Positions 1 through 8,826 of a DNA stretch of 64,000 nucleotides are shown one piece after another; within the stretch, counting starts at the first letter, position 1, and each line of letters starts with the position of its first letter. The notes beneath the pieces are model-generated. The model made no database searches. It was not told where the DNA came from and worked only from the letters and a program-made list of their open reading frames with translations. Origin of the DNA: Advenella mimigardefordensis DPN7 (GTDB lineage Bacteria; Pseudomonadota; Gammaproteobacteria; Burkholderiales; Burkholderiaceae_B); assembly GCF_000521505.1 (NCBI RefSeq), contig NZ_CP003915.1, forward strand, positions 1,054,001 through 1,118,000, given 5' to 3'. The position numbers and the translations under genes were made by a program.

Positions 1-789
1 ACGCTGGGCAAGGCGATTGATGCCTGGGACGTGAACAGCGGTCATGCCTCGGAAGAGGTTCAAACGTTCTATAAAGCGTCTCCTGGCGGTGTACCAACTC
101 AGGTCGCCTTCAGTCAGGATCGGCAATTTGCCGAACTGGATCTGGATCGTGCCGAAGGTTGTATTCGCGACAAGGCGCATGCCTATTCGCAGGATGGCGG
201 TCTGGCGGTGCTGTACGGTAATCTGGCGGAAAATGGCTGTATTGTTAAAACCGCAGGTGTGGATGAACGTATCCTGAAATTTACCGGCCGGGCCATTGTG
301 TTCGAGAGCCAGGAAGATGCGACTGACGGTATTCTGGGTGGCAAGGTCAAGGAAGGCCACGTCGTGATTATTCGCTACGAGGGCCCCAAAGGCGGACCCG
401 GCATGCAGGAAATGCTGTATCCCACCTCATATCTCAAATCCAAGGGACTGGGCGCCAAGGCGGCATTGCTGACCGATGGTCGCTTCTCTGGCGGTTCCTC
501 AGGTCTGGTGATTGGTCATGCTTCTCCCGAAGCGGCAGAGGGCGGTACCATTGGTCTGGTGCATGACGATGACGTGATTGAAATCGACATTCCCAATCGC
601 ACCATTAACCTGGCCGTGGATGATACCGAACTGACGCGTCGTCGTGCCGAGATGGAGAATCGCGGCCAAAGCGCCTGGCATCCGGTGCATCGTGAGCGTT
701 ATGTATCACAGGCGCTCAAGGCCTATGCTGCGATGGCTACTTCCGCCGATCGCGGTGCAGTACGCGACATCAGTCAGTTGACAAAATAA
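1..789 (+). CDS. ilvD: Dihydroxy-acid dehydratase, C-terminal part (5' end outside window)
   Basis: The reading frame is open from the first base, so this is the 3' part of a longer gene; about 262 residues of a roughly 615-residue enzyme are present. IlvD converts 2,3-dihydroxy-isovalerate and -methylvalerate to the 2-oxo acids in valine and isoleucine synthesis, using an Fe-S cluster and Mg2+. Visible IlvD/Edd family blocks are [32 protein letters not shown] and [13 protein letters not shown] [13 protein letters not shown], followed by GHASPEA and the IDIPNRTI segment. The tail [14 protein letters not shown] matches the E. coli-type (long) IlvD as I remember it. A strong terminator follows the stop codon, so it ends its transcription unit. 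Confidence 0.95.
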   Translation, partial: TLGKAIDAWDVNSGHASEEVQTFYKASPGGVPTQVAFSQDRQFAELDLDRAEGCIRDKAHAYSQDGGLAVLYGNLAENGCIVKTAGVDERILKFTGRAIVFESQEDATDGILGGKVKEGHVVIIRYEGPKGGPGMQEMLYPTSYLKSKGLGAKAALLTDGRFSGGSSGLVIGHASPEAAEGGTIGLVHDDDVIEIDIPNRTINLAVDDTELTRRRAEMENRGQSAWHPVHRERYVSQALKAYAAMATSADRGAVRDISQLTK

Positions 790-798
790 AGCGAAGCG

Positions 799-824
799 CG
801 GCCGGTTTATCCGGCCGTTTTTCT
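799..824 (+). terminator. Rho-independent terminator after ilvD
   Basis: A perfect 7 bp stem, CGGCCGG (799-805) with CCGGCCG (811-817), closes a 5 nt loop and is followed by TTTTTCTTT. It starts 10 bp after the ilvD stop. Confidence 0.9.
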
Positions 825-885
825 TTGTAAAGCCCTTCAGTGTTGTCGCGTATTTTCCTGTTGTATTCAAAATCAGGAGACACAG

Positions 886-1608
886 ATGAGCAAGTCAGAT
901 AAAGCGGCAGATAGCGGTAAGGCTGATAGCAGGGCAAAGCGCCCGTCGCAAGGACAGGTTGCCGCGAAGTCGGGATCCGGTCGCAACACAGCCGATTCTT
1001 TGGTACCCGACGCAGCCAACAGACTGCAGGGCAGTCCGGCAATCAGCAAGCGCCTGAGCACACCGCGTAAAAGGGATTTTCCGGTAAGCGAAGCACGGCG
1101 TTATCTTGAGCCAGGCCCGATTGTTCTGGTGTCCTCGCACTGGCAGGGGCGCCACAATATCATGACCATGGGCTGGCATTGCATTCTGGAGTTTGCCCCC
1201 TCATTGTTCGGCTGCATTATTTCATCTGGCAATCACAGTTTCGATATGATTCGCAAAAGCAGTGAGTGCGTTATCAATCTGCCTACCACTGCGCTGACGG
1301 ATATTGTCTGTCGCATTGGCAATTGCAGCGGTAGCTCGGTGGACAAATTCTCCGCATTTGGATTGACAGCCAGCCCCGCAGAGCAGGTGAGCGCGCCGCT
1401 TATTGACCAATGCCATGCTGCGTTTGAATGCAAACTGCATGACGATGTGCTGGTCGATAAATATAATTATTTCATCTTCGAAATTGTGAAGGCGCATGTT
1501 GCTACCAGACCGGCCCATCCGGAAACGCTGCACTATACCGGCGATGGGGTATTCATGGTTGCCGGCAGGATCATCAGCCGCCGCAGCCTGTTCAGCAAAG
1601 TGCTGTGA
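886..1608 (+). CDS. Flavin reductase-like (FMN-binding split barrel) family protein
   Basis: A 240-residue cytosolic protein. Residues from about 68 onward look like the flavin-reductase-like/flavoredoxin fold, a split barrel that binds FMN: PGPIVLVSSHWQGRHNIMTMGW is the usual opening strand pair, followed by an S..SFDMIRKSSECVINLP segment where the family keeps the FMN phosphate contacts. The first ~65 residues are Ser/Lys/Ala-rich, of low complexity and not part of the domain. The start is nevertheless supported by AGGAG six bases before the ATG. It stands alone between a terminator and the convergent ppc, so the context gives no substrate; members reduce free flavin or act as small electron carriers. 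No partner oxygenase is nearby. Confidence 0.75.
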   Translation: MSKSDKAADSGKADSRAKRPSQGQVAAKSGSGRNTADSLVPDAANRLQGSPAISKRLSTPRKRDFPVSEARRYLEPGPIVLVSSHWQGRHNIMTMGWHCILEFAPSLFGCIISSGNHSFDMIRKSSECVINLPTTALTDIVCRIGNCSGSSVDKFSAFGLTASPAEQVSAPLIDQCHAAFECKLHDDVLVDKYNYFIFEIVKAHVATRPAHPETLHYTGDGVFMVAGRIISRRSLFSKVL

Positions 1609-1618
1609 CAATGCGCAT

Positions 1619-1644
1619 GCAGGCGCGCCAGCGGCAGCGCCTGC
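1619..1644. terminator. Stem-loop between convergent genes, possible bidirectional terminator
   Basis: GCAGGCGC (1619-1626) pairs perfectly with GCGCCTGC (1637-1644) around a 10 nt loop. It lies in the 44 bp gap between the flavin-reductase-like gene and ppc, which converge. Neither side has a clean T-run, so a terminator role is an inference from position. Confidence 0.45.
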
Positions 1645-1652
1645 TGTTGCGA

Positions 1653-4514
1653 CTATCCTGAATTGCGCAGACCGGTGGCAATGCCATTGATGGTCAGATG
1701 GATGGTACGCTGGCTGCGTACTTGTTCCAGCTTGGAGGGTTCTTCTTCGGCATCCTCCAGCGCACGCTGGCGCCGGATGACTTCGACCTGCAGATAATTC
1801 AACGGATCGGTGTAGGCAAAGCGCTCCTGCAACGCGGCTTTCAGCGGTTGATTGTCGGCCAGCAGATCCTGCTGTTTGATGCTAAACAGGGCATCGCGCG
1901 TTAAGCCGAATTCTTTTTCAATCATGCCGAAGATCGTGCTGCGTATCTGCTGGTCTGCGACCAGTTCGCTGTATTGCCGTCCGATGTCCATATCGGTTTT
2001 AGCCAGCACCATTTCCATATTGGACAGCACAGTCTGGAAAAACGGCCAGTGTGCAGCCATGTCGCGCAACAATTGCGTGCGTGATTGCGGTGTACTGCCA
2101 TCGTCCTTGCCGGTACCCAGGCGAATGAACGTATCAATCGCGGTACCCACACCATACCAGCCGGTGATCATCAGCCGGCATTGCGCCCAGGAGAAGCCCC
2201 AGGGGATGGCGCGCAGATCTTCAATACGCTGACCCTTTTTACGCGAGGCGGGACGTGAGCCGATATTCAGCCCGGCAATTTCATTGATGGGGGTTGCTGC
2301 AAAAAAGTATTCAACAAAGCCCGGGGTGTCATATACCAGCCGACGATAGGCATGCTGAGCGGTATCGGACAGCCAGGCCATGGCTTGTGTATAGCGCTGC
2401 AGGGTCTCCGCGTCCTTGCGCGTTTCCTCATGCGGCGCCAGGCTGCTGAGCAATGTCGCTGATACAAGCAGTTCCAGATTCACGCGTCCGCTTTCGGCAT
2501 TTTTGTACTTGGTCTGAATCACTTCACCCTGTTCGGTCAGCCGGATTTGTCCGTCTACCGTGCCCGGTGGTTGTGCCAGGATGGCATCGAAGCTGGAACC
2601 GCCGCCACGCCCGACCGAGCCGCCCCGGCCATGGAACAGGCGCAGGCGCACGTCATGGCGACGGAACACCTCAAGCAGTTGCAATTCGGCGTTATATAAA
2701 GACCAGTTGGAGGTGAGGTAACCGCCATCCTTGTTACTGTCCGAATAACCCAGCATGACTTCCTGAATATTGTCCTGAGCATGGATGACGCGTTCGCGCA
2801 CTTGTGGCAAGGCCAGCCAGCGGTCCATAATAGCCGGGCCGGCTTCCAGGTCGGGAATGGTTTCAAACAGCGGTACAACGATCAGGCCGTCGCCGTGTGT
2901 CACCGGCAAACGCTGGCCCGAGTCATCGCGCTGTTGTGAGATCAGCCCGGTTTCCTGTTGCAGGACCAGCACTTCCAGCAGATCACTGAGGGTTTCGGTA
3001 TGAGAAACAATATACTGGGTGATCGCGTGGTGGCCGTAGTGGCGCCTTACGGTAGCCGCCGCCTGCAAAATGGCCAGTTCCTTGCGGGTTTCTTCACTGT
3101 ATTGCTGCCAGGGCGACACCAGGGGACGGCTATCATCCAGCTCGGCCAGCAGCAAGGCAATTTTCCGTTCTTCGTCAAGCTGGTCGTATTGCACCGGCTT
3201 GCCGTCATATTTGATGGCAGCGCGCTGATACAGTTCGGTCAGAATGCGTTCGTGCACATCGGAGCTTTGTCGCAGATCCAGTGCGGCCAGGTGAAAGCCA
3301 AACACGGCCACAGCCTGCTGCAGTTCCTGCAAACGCAGGGGTACGACGGCTGCGGCATGGTTATCGCAAAGAGAGCGGGCAATGACGGCCAGATCCGCCG
3401 CAAACGCCGCCGGGTCTGCATACGGCTCGGCCGGCACCGTATTACGCAGGGCCAGGTCGTGCGCAGTCAGGTGTTTGGCTGTTGCTGCCAGACGGGCGTA
3501 TACGCCAATCAGCGCGCGGCGATAGGGTTCGTCAAGCCGGTGGCGTGATTGATCCGGGCTATTGTCGGACAGGCTGGCCAGTTCCGGCGAAACCTGCGTG
3601 AGCGAGGTGCTTAGCGACAGTTCGGAGCCCAGCAGATGAATCTGTGACAGGTAGTACTCGAACAGCGTGGTGGCATGGCGGTTCATCGCATGGGTGAGCG
3701 TGTCGGCGTTCACGTTGGGGTTGCCGTCGCGGTCACCGCCAATCCATGAGCCCATTTTCAGAAAGGTGGGCATCAGCGCTGCGTTGTCGGGCGGCCCGCC
3801 CAGCTTGCGTGCAAATGTGGTGTACAGGGTAGGGATCGCTTTCAGGAAGGTCGTGTTGAAATAGGCCACCGCATTTTCAATTTCATCATTGACTGTCAGT
3901 TTGTTAAAACGCAGCATGCGCGTCAGCCAGAGCGTTTTGATATAGCCGGTCAGCGCCAGAGCCAGTTGATGGCTTTCTTCTTCGGTCAGGCGGCTGTCGA
4001 GGTCCACCAGGCACTGACTGATATGTCGGTGCAGATCCAGCGTACTTTTGCGCTGTACTTCCGTTGGGTGGGCTGTCAGCACCGGGACAATCATGGTTTT
4101 GGCCAGAAAATCCCGGACCTGGCTATGCTGCACGCCATGGCGTTCGAGCTCAGTCAGGGTGTGCCCAAGGGTGCCGGTTTGCGGGTCGTTCCTGCTGAGC
4201 AACCTGCGGCGCTGGCGCTTTTGCTGATCCCGGTCTTCTGCCAGGTTGGCCAGATGCAGGAAGTAGCTGAAGGCACGCGACAGGGTATTGGCCTGTTCAT
4301 CGGACAAGGCTGTCAGCTTGTTGATCATGGTATCGCGTTCTTGCGGGATTCCTTCCCGTTTGAAGCGTACCGCGGCGCGGCGCACCGTTTCAATGACGTC
4401 AAAAATCGGCTGGCCCTCCGATTCCCGAATAGCTGCCCCAAGGATCCTGCCCAGCAGCCGAATGTCCTGCTGCATTTCATTTCTGTCTGTGCTTGCGTTG
4501 TCCACGTTGTCCAC
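1653..4514 (-). CDS. ppc: Phosphoenolpyruvate carboxylase
   Basis: Catalyses PEP + bicarbonate to oxaloacetate + phosphate, the anaplerotic feed of the TCA cycle. The 953-residue length fits bacterial PEPC. The catalytic His block [14 protein letters not shown] lies near residue 149; the second signature is [16 protein letters not shown] with the catalytic Lys, followed by the glycine loop [13 protein letters not shown] and GSRPASRK. The C-terminus [13 protein letters not shown] is the conserved tail that helps form the aspartate-inhibitor site. The start is uncertain: the frame opens with GTG at 4514 inside three near-tandem GTGGACAAC repeats, and an ATG at 4475 would give a 940-residue protein. 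Neither has a good ribosome-binding site. The gene is monocistronic and convergent with the preceding gene. Confidence 0.96.
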   Translation of the reverse strand: MDNVDNASTDRNEMQQDIRLLGRILGAAIRESEGQPIFDVIETVRRAAVRFKREGIPQERDTMINKLTALSDEQANTLSRAFSYFLHLANLAEDRDQQKRQRRRLLSRNDPQTGTLGHTLTELERHGVQHSQVRDFLAKTMIVPVLTAHPTEVQRKSTLDLHRHISQCLVDLDSRLTEEESHQLALALTGYIKTLWLTRMLRFNKLTVNDEIENAVAYFNTTFLKAIPTLYTTFARKLGGPPDNAALMPTFLKMGSWIGGDRDGNPNVNADTLTHAMNRHATTLFEYYLSQIHLLGSELSLSTSLTQVSPELASLSDNSPDQSRHRLDEPYRRALIGVYARLAATAKHLTAHDLALRNTVPAEPYADPAAFAADLAVIARSLCDNHAAAVVPLRLQELQQAVAVFGFHLAALDLRQSSDVHERILTELYQRAAIKYDGKPVQYDQLDEERKIALLLAELDDSRPLVSPWQQYSEETRKELAILQAAATVRRHYGHHAITQYIVSHTETLSDLLEVLVLQQETGLISQQRDDSGQRLPVTHGDGLIVVPLFETIPDLEAGPAIMDRWLALPQVRERVIHAQDNIQEVMLGYSDSNKDGGYLTSNWSLYNAELQLLEVFRRHDVRLRLFHGRGGSVGRGGGSSFDAILAQPPGTVDGQIRLTEQGEVIQTKYKNAESGRVNLELLVSATLLSSLAPHEETRKDAETLQRYTQAMAWLSDTAQHAYRRLVYDTPGFVEYFFAATPINEIAGLNIGSRPASRKKGQRIEDLRAIPWGFSWAQCRLMITGWYGVGTAIDTFIRLGTGKDDGSTPQSRTQLLRDMAAHWPFFQTVLSNMEMVLAKTDMDIGRQYSELVADQQIRSTIFGMIEKEFGLTRDALFSIKQQDLLADNQPLKAALQERFAYTDPLNYLQVEVIRRQRALEDAEEEPSKLEQVRSQRTIHLTINGIATGLRNSG

Positions 4515-4590
4515 GTTGTCTCTTATGTCGGTTAGTTAAGCAAATGCGTTTTTTGTATTGTAGGGTGTTTTTTCCGCCGGGGTATTCCGT

Positions 4591-5385
4591 TTAGCGAAAC
4601 TGCGTCTTTTGAATTTGTCGTAAATGTTCCGGTTCGATAATGCTGCTGCCGGTGAAGGGCCGGTCATTCACCAGAATGAGGAACGTGATACTGGCAAAGC
4701 TCAACGAAATAAGTACGACCGCTTTGCGCAATTCATTACGGGTGTGATAGTGAATATCGTAAATGACATACATGCAGACACACAGAAGGATCAGCAGCAC
4801 CAGCCATTTCTGCATATTGATATGATAGTTGGCAACATTGAGCCGCTCATCGCGGGCTTCCCGAACCTGTTTCAAATACGTGTTAAGCAGCGCCATCTGT
4901 GAGCTGATGTATGGGTCGTCACGTACTTCAATGGCGGTTTTGGCCGCATTGATAACCAGCACATCCAGCGCTGATTCGGTCATTTCGCTGGCCTGATCGC
5001 GCCCCATCCGCGGCCATTCATCCTGCAGGGCGGCATTCACATAAGTCTGCAGGCGGGCGCGCAGATCTTTGTTTATTTCTTCGGGCATATGCCTGAGTAC
5101 CCTGAGCGCATCGCCGACTGAGCCGGCTTCCTGCTCGGTTGCCGCCTGTCCCTTTTCGTTTTCCTTCCATACATCACTGGCCATGAAGGCCATGTTCAGG
5201 CCGATAGGTACCAGCAGGCCGGAAATCAGGGTATGGCTCAGGGCACTGCTGCGTGGCGACGTGCTATTTTTGCGCTGGAGTCGAATAATCAGGACAACGA
5301 ACATGGACATACCCAGAAAGCAGAAAAGGCACAGAATCCAGACGAGAAAATTGGGTATGTCGAACAGCAAATTGTAAAGTTGCAT
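4591..5385 (-). CDS. DUF4239 (bestrophin-like) membrane protein
   Basis: A protein of 264 residues with two hydrophobic segments near the N-terminus (about 10-35 and 50-70), a hydrophilic and mostly helical middle of ~110 residues, and two more membrane segments (about 190-210 and 220-240), ending in a short charged tail. This layout and the block LIVNDRPFTGSSIIEP near the C-terminus fit the DUF4239 family, which is distantly bestrophin-like and has no agreed function. I chose the ATG at 5385 because GAGGA lies six bases before it; an in-frame upstream start at 5406 would lack a site. It lies next to ppc on the same strand with a gap of 76 bp. No functional link is evident. Confidence 0.75.
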   Translation of the reverse strand: MQLYNLLFDIPNFLVWILCLFCFLGMSMFVVLIIRLQRKNSTSPRSSALSHTLISGLLVPIGLNMAFMASDVWKENEKGQAATEQEAGSVGDALRVLRHMPEEINKDLRARLQTYVNAALQDEWPRMGRDQASEMTESALDVLVINAAKTAIEVRDDPYISSQMALLNTYLKQVREARDERLNVANYHINMQKWLVLLILLCVCMYVIYDIHYHTRNELRKAVVLISLSFASITFLILVNDRPFTGSSIIEPEHLRQIQKTQFR

Positions 5386-5754
5386 GACTTTCCTCACGGG
5401 CGGCATCAGCGCATCAATGTGAATTTTTTACGGCGGCATGAAAGGCGGCCAGGCCGGTTTTATGGCCTCTCGTATTCTACCTGCTGTCTGCATGTGGCCA
5501 ATATGGGGAATATTGCAATTGAAAAAAATGTACTGACCCTGTTGATCCCTTTGAACTTCACCTGCTGTCGTTGGCCTGCCTTGTTTTTTGTGAATGAATG
5601 GCGCATTAAGCGCAATGTCGGCAGCACATCGCACAGGTTCAGGCTTGAAGGCACAAAAGCGCGAGCCATGCCATGGCTGGCCGCACAATGCCAGCGCGAT
5701 GCGCGATAATGACGGTTGATAATCATCGTGCGTAACCATCAGGAAATTGCAGTA
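5386..5754. other. Divergent intergenic region, no gene seen
   Basis: This 369 bp stretch separates the DUF4239 gene and the aconitase-family gene, which point away from each other. It must hold both promoters, but I see no -35/-10 pair good enough to assign. Frames open on the minus strand here have no ribosome-binding site and no family resemblance. Confidence 0.5.
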
Positions 5755-7755
5755 ATGAATGAGTCCCCGATTGCCCCTCTTGCTTTTGAGCGCTTTCTGT
5801 ATCTTGCCGACGATCCGCAAGTGATAGAAGCCTGTCTGCAGCCGGGTGCTGTGCTGCCAGGTGTATCCGAAGACATTCGGTTACGGGACGACATTTCTAC
5901 CGATGAAATTACGCCGGTCGCAATCATGTCTCACTATGACGAGAAGCTGGGCGAGTTTGCCTATACCGGGGTATTGGCGGGTGGTCGTACGCCCATTGCC
6001 AGGCGTGCAGTCAAGGAGGCCGGCATTCAGGTGGTCGTGGCCGGCAACCGTTATGGCAAGGGTTCTTCGCGTGAGCACAGTCCGGCGGCCGAAAAGCATG
6101 CCGGTGTACGTCTGATCTTTGCGCGCAGCTTCGAGCGGATCTATCGGCAAAATGCGGACAATATCGGCTTGCTCACCTCTACTGATTTTACGTTGCTGGC
6201 GCAGTTGCTTGCGGGGCAAAGCATCACGCTTGAGCAGATATTGCAGGAGCGCGATGAGCTGACTCAGGCCATTGTGCGCAGTGGCGGGCTGCTCAATTAT
6301 GGCAAGCGTTATCTTGCCAGAAGTCGCCCGCAGGCCGCAGCCGCAGGCGATAAACCACAAACGCTATTTGAAAAAATTATTGCCAGGCACGTATTGCGTA
6401 CGGAACAGACCGGCACCGATCTGACGCCGGGTACGGGTATTTTTCTGCGTGCAGACTGGCGCTTCATCCACGAGTATTACACCGGTATGGCGGCCCATAT
6501 GCTGTACCAGAGTTATACCGCGCCGCTGCAATTGTTTGACACTGAAAAAGTCATCGCCTTTGAGGACCACACTTCCTATATACACGAGAGTCCTGCGCAC
6601 TTGCGTCAGGGGCTGGTGCCGAATATGCTGCGCATGTGCCAGGCGCATCGCGATTTTGTGAAGGCCACCGGCCTGCGCTGGCACCGTACACTGACAGAGG
6701 ATGAAGCCCGGCGGGACGATGGCAGCAATGTTGCCGGTATTTCACATGCCATGATGGCTGAGCATTACGCGCTTCCCGGGCAGGTGGTGGTTGGAACCGA
6801 TTCGCATACCCCCCATAGCGGTGCCCTGGGCTGTGTTGCCTTCGGGGTGGGTACCACCGATATGGCCAATGCGTTTATGACCGGGGCCGTCCGTATCACC
6901 ATGCCGCCCGGGATTCTGGTGCGGCTGCAGGGTACCTTACCGGCAGGGGTAGCGGCCAAGGATATTGTTCTGCATCTGCTGGCGCTGCCGCAAATCCGTG
7001 AAGGCAAAGGTGTGGGCCGGGTGTTTGAATTCACCGGCGCAGTTATCGACAATCTGTCTGTCGATGAACGCGCCACATTGACCAATATGTGTGCGGAGCT
7101 CGGCGGCTTTACCGGTATTGTGGCGCCGGATATTCGCACGGTACAGTTTCTGCAGGAGCGACGGGGCGTCGCATTTGAACTGGCCGACTGGATGCGCAGC
7201 GATCCGGGGGCGACCTATGAACAGGAAATGACGGTTGACTGTTCAACGCTCGACGTCCTGGTGGCCGCTCCCGGTGACCCGGGCAACGGACGACCCGTGG
7301 GGTCATTGGGTGAAACCGTGGCAATTGATATTGCCTATGGTGGCTCCTGTACGGCAGGCAAACGTGAAGACTTTGATCAGTATCACGCTGTTCTGGCCTG
7401 GGGGCTGCAGCAGGGCCTGCATGTTGCGCCACATGTGCAATTGTACTTGCAGTATGGCACCACAGCCGTCCGCGATTATTGTGTGCAAAAGGGCTATGAT
7501 CAGGTTTTCGAGCGTATGGGCGCACATATATTGCAACCGTCATGCGGAGCCTGCGCCAATTGCGGCCCTGGTTCGTCAACGGACGCCGGCCAGACCACAA
7601 TCAGCGCGATCAACCGGAATTTCCCCGGGCGCTCGGGCCCCGGCAACGTATGGCTGGGTAGCCCTGCCACGGTCATGGCCAGTGCGCTGGCAGGTCACAT
7701 CTGTTCGTTCTCGCAGCTACAAGAGCAGGCAGCGACCGGGCAGCAGCCGGTTTAG
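5755..7755 (+). CDS. Aconitase-superfamily hydro-lyase with swapped domain order
   Basis: A 666-residue protein with the small swivel domain first (about residues 1-190) and the large catalytic domain second (about 205-650), the reverse of aconitase. The swivel part carries RLRDDISTDEITP and NRYGKGSSREHSP, the counterpart of the LeuD/aconitase GSSREH loop. The large part opens with a LeuC-like TLFEKIIARHV and has AFEDHTS, VVVGTDSHTPHSGALG and the Fe-S ligands in GGSCTAGKREDF and PSCGACANCGPG. The family isomerises or hydrates/dehydrates hydroxy-di/tricarboxylic acids with a [4Fe-4S] cluster. The substrate cannot be read from the sequence, and no leucine or citrate pathway gene is adjacent. 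I prefer the ATG at 5755 over an upstream TTG at 5716 because AGGAAA precedes it. Confidence 0.85.
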   Translation: MNESPIAPLAFERFLYLADDPQVIEACLQPGAVLPGVSEDIRLRDDISTDEITPVAIMSHYDEKLGEFAYTGVLAGGRTPIARRAVKEAGIQVVVAGNRYGKGSSREHSPAAEKHAGVRLIFARSFERIYRQNADNIGLLTSTDFTLLAQLLAGQSITLEQILQERDELTQAIVRSGGLLNYGKRYLARSRPQAAAAGDKPQTLFEKIIARHVLRTEQTGTDLTPGTGIFLRADWRFIHEYYTGMAAHMLYQSYTAPLQLFDTEKVIAFEDHTSYIHESPAHLRQGLVPNMLRMCQAHRDFVKATGLRWHRTLTEDEARRDDGSNVAGISHAMMAEHYALPGQVVVGTDSHTPHSGALGCVAFGVGTTDMANAFMTGAVRITMPPGILVRLQGTLPAGVAAKDIVLHLLALPQIREGKGVGRVFEFTGAVIDNLSVDERATLTNMCAELGGFTGIVAPDIRTVQFLQERRGVAFELADWMRSDPGATYEQEMTVDCSTLDVLVAAPGDPGNGRPVGSLGETVAIDIAYGGSCTAGKREDFDQYHAVLAWGLQQGLHVAPHVQLYLQYGTTAVRDYCVQKGYDQVFERMGAHILQPSCGACANCGPGSSTDAGQTTISAINRNFPGRSGPGNVWLGSPATVMASALAGHICSFSQLQEQAATGQQPV

Positions 7756-7859
7756 TTGGGGGTGCCGCAGCGGGTGGGTCGGCCGGGCCTTGTCGCAACG
7801 CCCATGGCCCTTGCGGATCTTCGCAAATTCGATCCGGTTCACCCCGTAGCAGATATGTC

Positions 7860-8426
7860 TTACAGAAACGTATGTGCTTCAATCAGGGCGGCGGCGATCT
7901 GGCCGATCCGGCGCTGGGTTTGCATGGCCTTTTTGCGCAGCATTCGATAGGCCTCGTCTTCGTCCACGCCATGCGTTTTCATCAGAATGCCCTTGGCTTT
8001 TTCCACGTCCTGGCGTTCGGCCAGCCGTTGCCGGGTGTCATTGAGTTCCAGACGGCGCGAGCGCTCCAGCGCAAAGCGTTCTATGGCCACGTCCAGTAAC
8101 GAGAGTAGCCGGGCCGAAGGGACATCGCCCACTACATAGGCGGCAACGCCTGCCCTGATTGATGCCTGCATGAAGCTGCGGTCATTGTCATTGGTAAACA
8201 TGACGACCGGCAACGCACTGTCATCCGAGCGCATGCAGAGCCCTTCCAGCGTATCGCGACAGGACGCATCTGAACTGACCAGCACGACATCGGGTTTGAT
8301 GCCGGCCAATGCCGCCGCAAAATCGGCCAGCGGCGATATTTCGGCCACGACGTGAATGCCGGCTGCCTGCAGTTTGCCACGCAGGTCATCGTTCTGCTCA
8401 TCATGGATCAACATCACACTCAGCAT
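7860..8426 (-). CDS. nasT: ANTAR-domain antiterminator, NasT-like nitrate response regulator
   Basis: A 188-residue protein with an N-terminal receiver-like domain (about 1-120) and a C-terminal ANTAR RNA-binding domain (about 128-188: RQRLAERQDVEKAKGILMKTHGVDEDEAYRMLRKKAMQ written here only as landmarks RLAERQDVEKAKGILM and DEDEAYRMLRKKAM). ANTAR proteins bind paired hexaloop hairpins in leader RNAs and prevent termination. The receiver lacks the usual phospho-acceptor strand (it reads DVVLVSSDAS), as is common in NasT, which is controlled by the nitrate sensor NasS rather than by a kinase. An AGAGGAT site precedes the ATG. It diverges from the nitrate operon, whose leader contains the cognate RNA motif. 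No nasS gene is seen in the window. Confidence 0.88.
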   Translation of the reverse strand: MLSVMLIHDEQNDDLRGKLQAAGIHVVAEISPLADFAAALAGIKPDVVLVSSDASCRDTLEGLCMRSDDSALPVVMFTNDNDRSFMQASIRAGVAAYVVGDVPSARLLSLLDVAIERFALERSRRLELNDTRQRLAERQDVEKAKGILMKTHGVDEDEAYRMLRKKAMQTQRRIGQIAAALIEAHTFL

Positions 8427-8555
8427 TTTCTATCCTCTTTGCCCATCTAAAGCAAAAGCCGTGCCGCTTTTTGTTCAACTGACATACGCCGGCGATGCCC
8501 GTTTTGAGTGCGTTCTGCTCAGGTCAATGTCGCCTTGTGGCGGCAGCAGGCCGCA

Positions 8556-8576
8556 GATGCACTGTTATTGTGCATC
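8556..8576. promoter_or_regulatory. Candidate NtrC enhancer site
   Basis: A perfect 7 bp inverted repeat, GATGCAC then 7 nt then GTGCATC. Its core TGCAC-N7-GTGCA has the spacing of the known NtrC consensus (TGCACYNNNNNGGTGCA type, 17 bp). It lies about 145 bp upstream of the predicted sigma-54 start, a normal enhancer distance. I found only one such site. Confidence 0.6.
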
Positions 8577-8694
8577 GCGGCATCAATGACGCTGCTGATC
8601 AACATCGCCAAACGGGTAGATCAGCCCGTTTGCAGTCGTCATTGCCGGGCAGAATCATCTGTCAGCATAGATGCTCCCTCTCGCACATAAAAAC

Positions 8695-8710
8695 TGGCAT
8701 GCAATTTGCT
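8695..8710 (+). promoter_or_regulatory. Sigma-54 (-24/-12) promoter of the nitrate operon
   Basis: TGGCATG-CAAT-TTGCT matches the RpoN consensus TGGCAYR-N4-TTGCW. The invariant GG (8696-8697) and GC (8708-8709) are 10 bp apart as required. The predicted start of transcription is near 8721, immediately before the first leader hairpin. Confidence 0.8.
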
Positions 8711-8721
8711 TTGCTGGTTGT

Positions 8722-8778
8722 GAAGGCCAAAGGCGGTCTTCAACGGGCAATGACAGTATTCAGGACAACGGCGTCCTG
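8722..8778 (+). ncRNA. ANTAR-target antiterminator leader (two hexaloop hairpins)
   Basis: Hairpin P1 is GAAGGCC (8722-8728), loop AAAGGC, GGTCTTC (8735-8741; one G-U pair). Hairpin P2 is CAGGAC (8761-8766), loop AACGGC, GTCCTG (8773-8778). Both loops are six nucleotides with A at position 1 and G at position 4, the published hallmark of ANTAR targets. The linker is 19 nt. P2 shares bases 8771-8778 with the 5' arm of the following terminator, so the two structures exclude each other: NasT bound to P1/P2 should allow read-through. Confidence 0.85.
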
Positions 8779-8819
8779 CTGGTACGTTTTTACAACGTAT
8801 CCGCAGGACGCTTTTTATT
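8771..8819 (+). terminator. Leader terminator controlled by antitermination
   Basis: GCGTCCTGC (8771-8779) pairs with GCAGGACGC (8803-8811), and an inner TACGT/ACGTA helix extends the stem. TTTTTATTT follows, and the first structural gene starts within 10 bases. It is placed to block the whole operon unless P2 forms. Confidence 0.9.
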
Positions 8820-8826
8820 TGGGGTA

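Noticed and set aside
5428..5820. 130-codon minus-strand open frame between DUF4239 and the aconitase-like gene
   Set aside because: No ribosome-binding site, no recognisable fold, overlaps the start of the aconitase-like gene.
8701..8714. Hairpin GCAA-TTTGCT-TTGC as the first ANTAR hairpin
   Set aside because: It lies within the -12 promoter element, upstream of the predicted transcript start, and its loop starts with T. The two downstream hairpins fit fully.
8671..8826. Upstream extension of nrtA
   Set aside because: The frame is open, but it runs through the promoter, hairpins and terminator; the Tat signal is complete without it.
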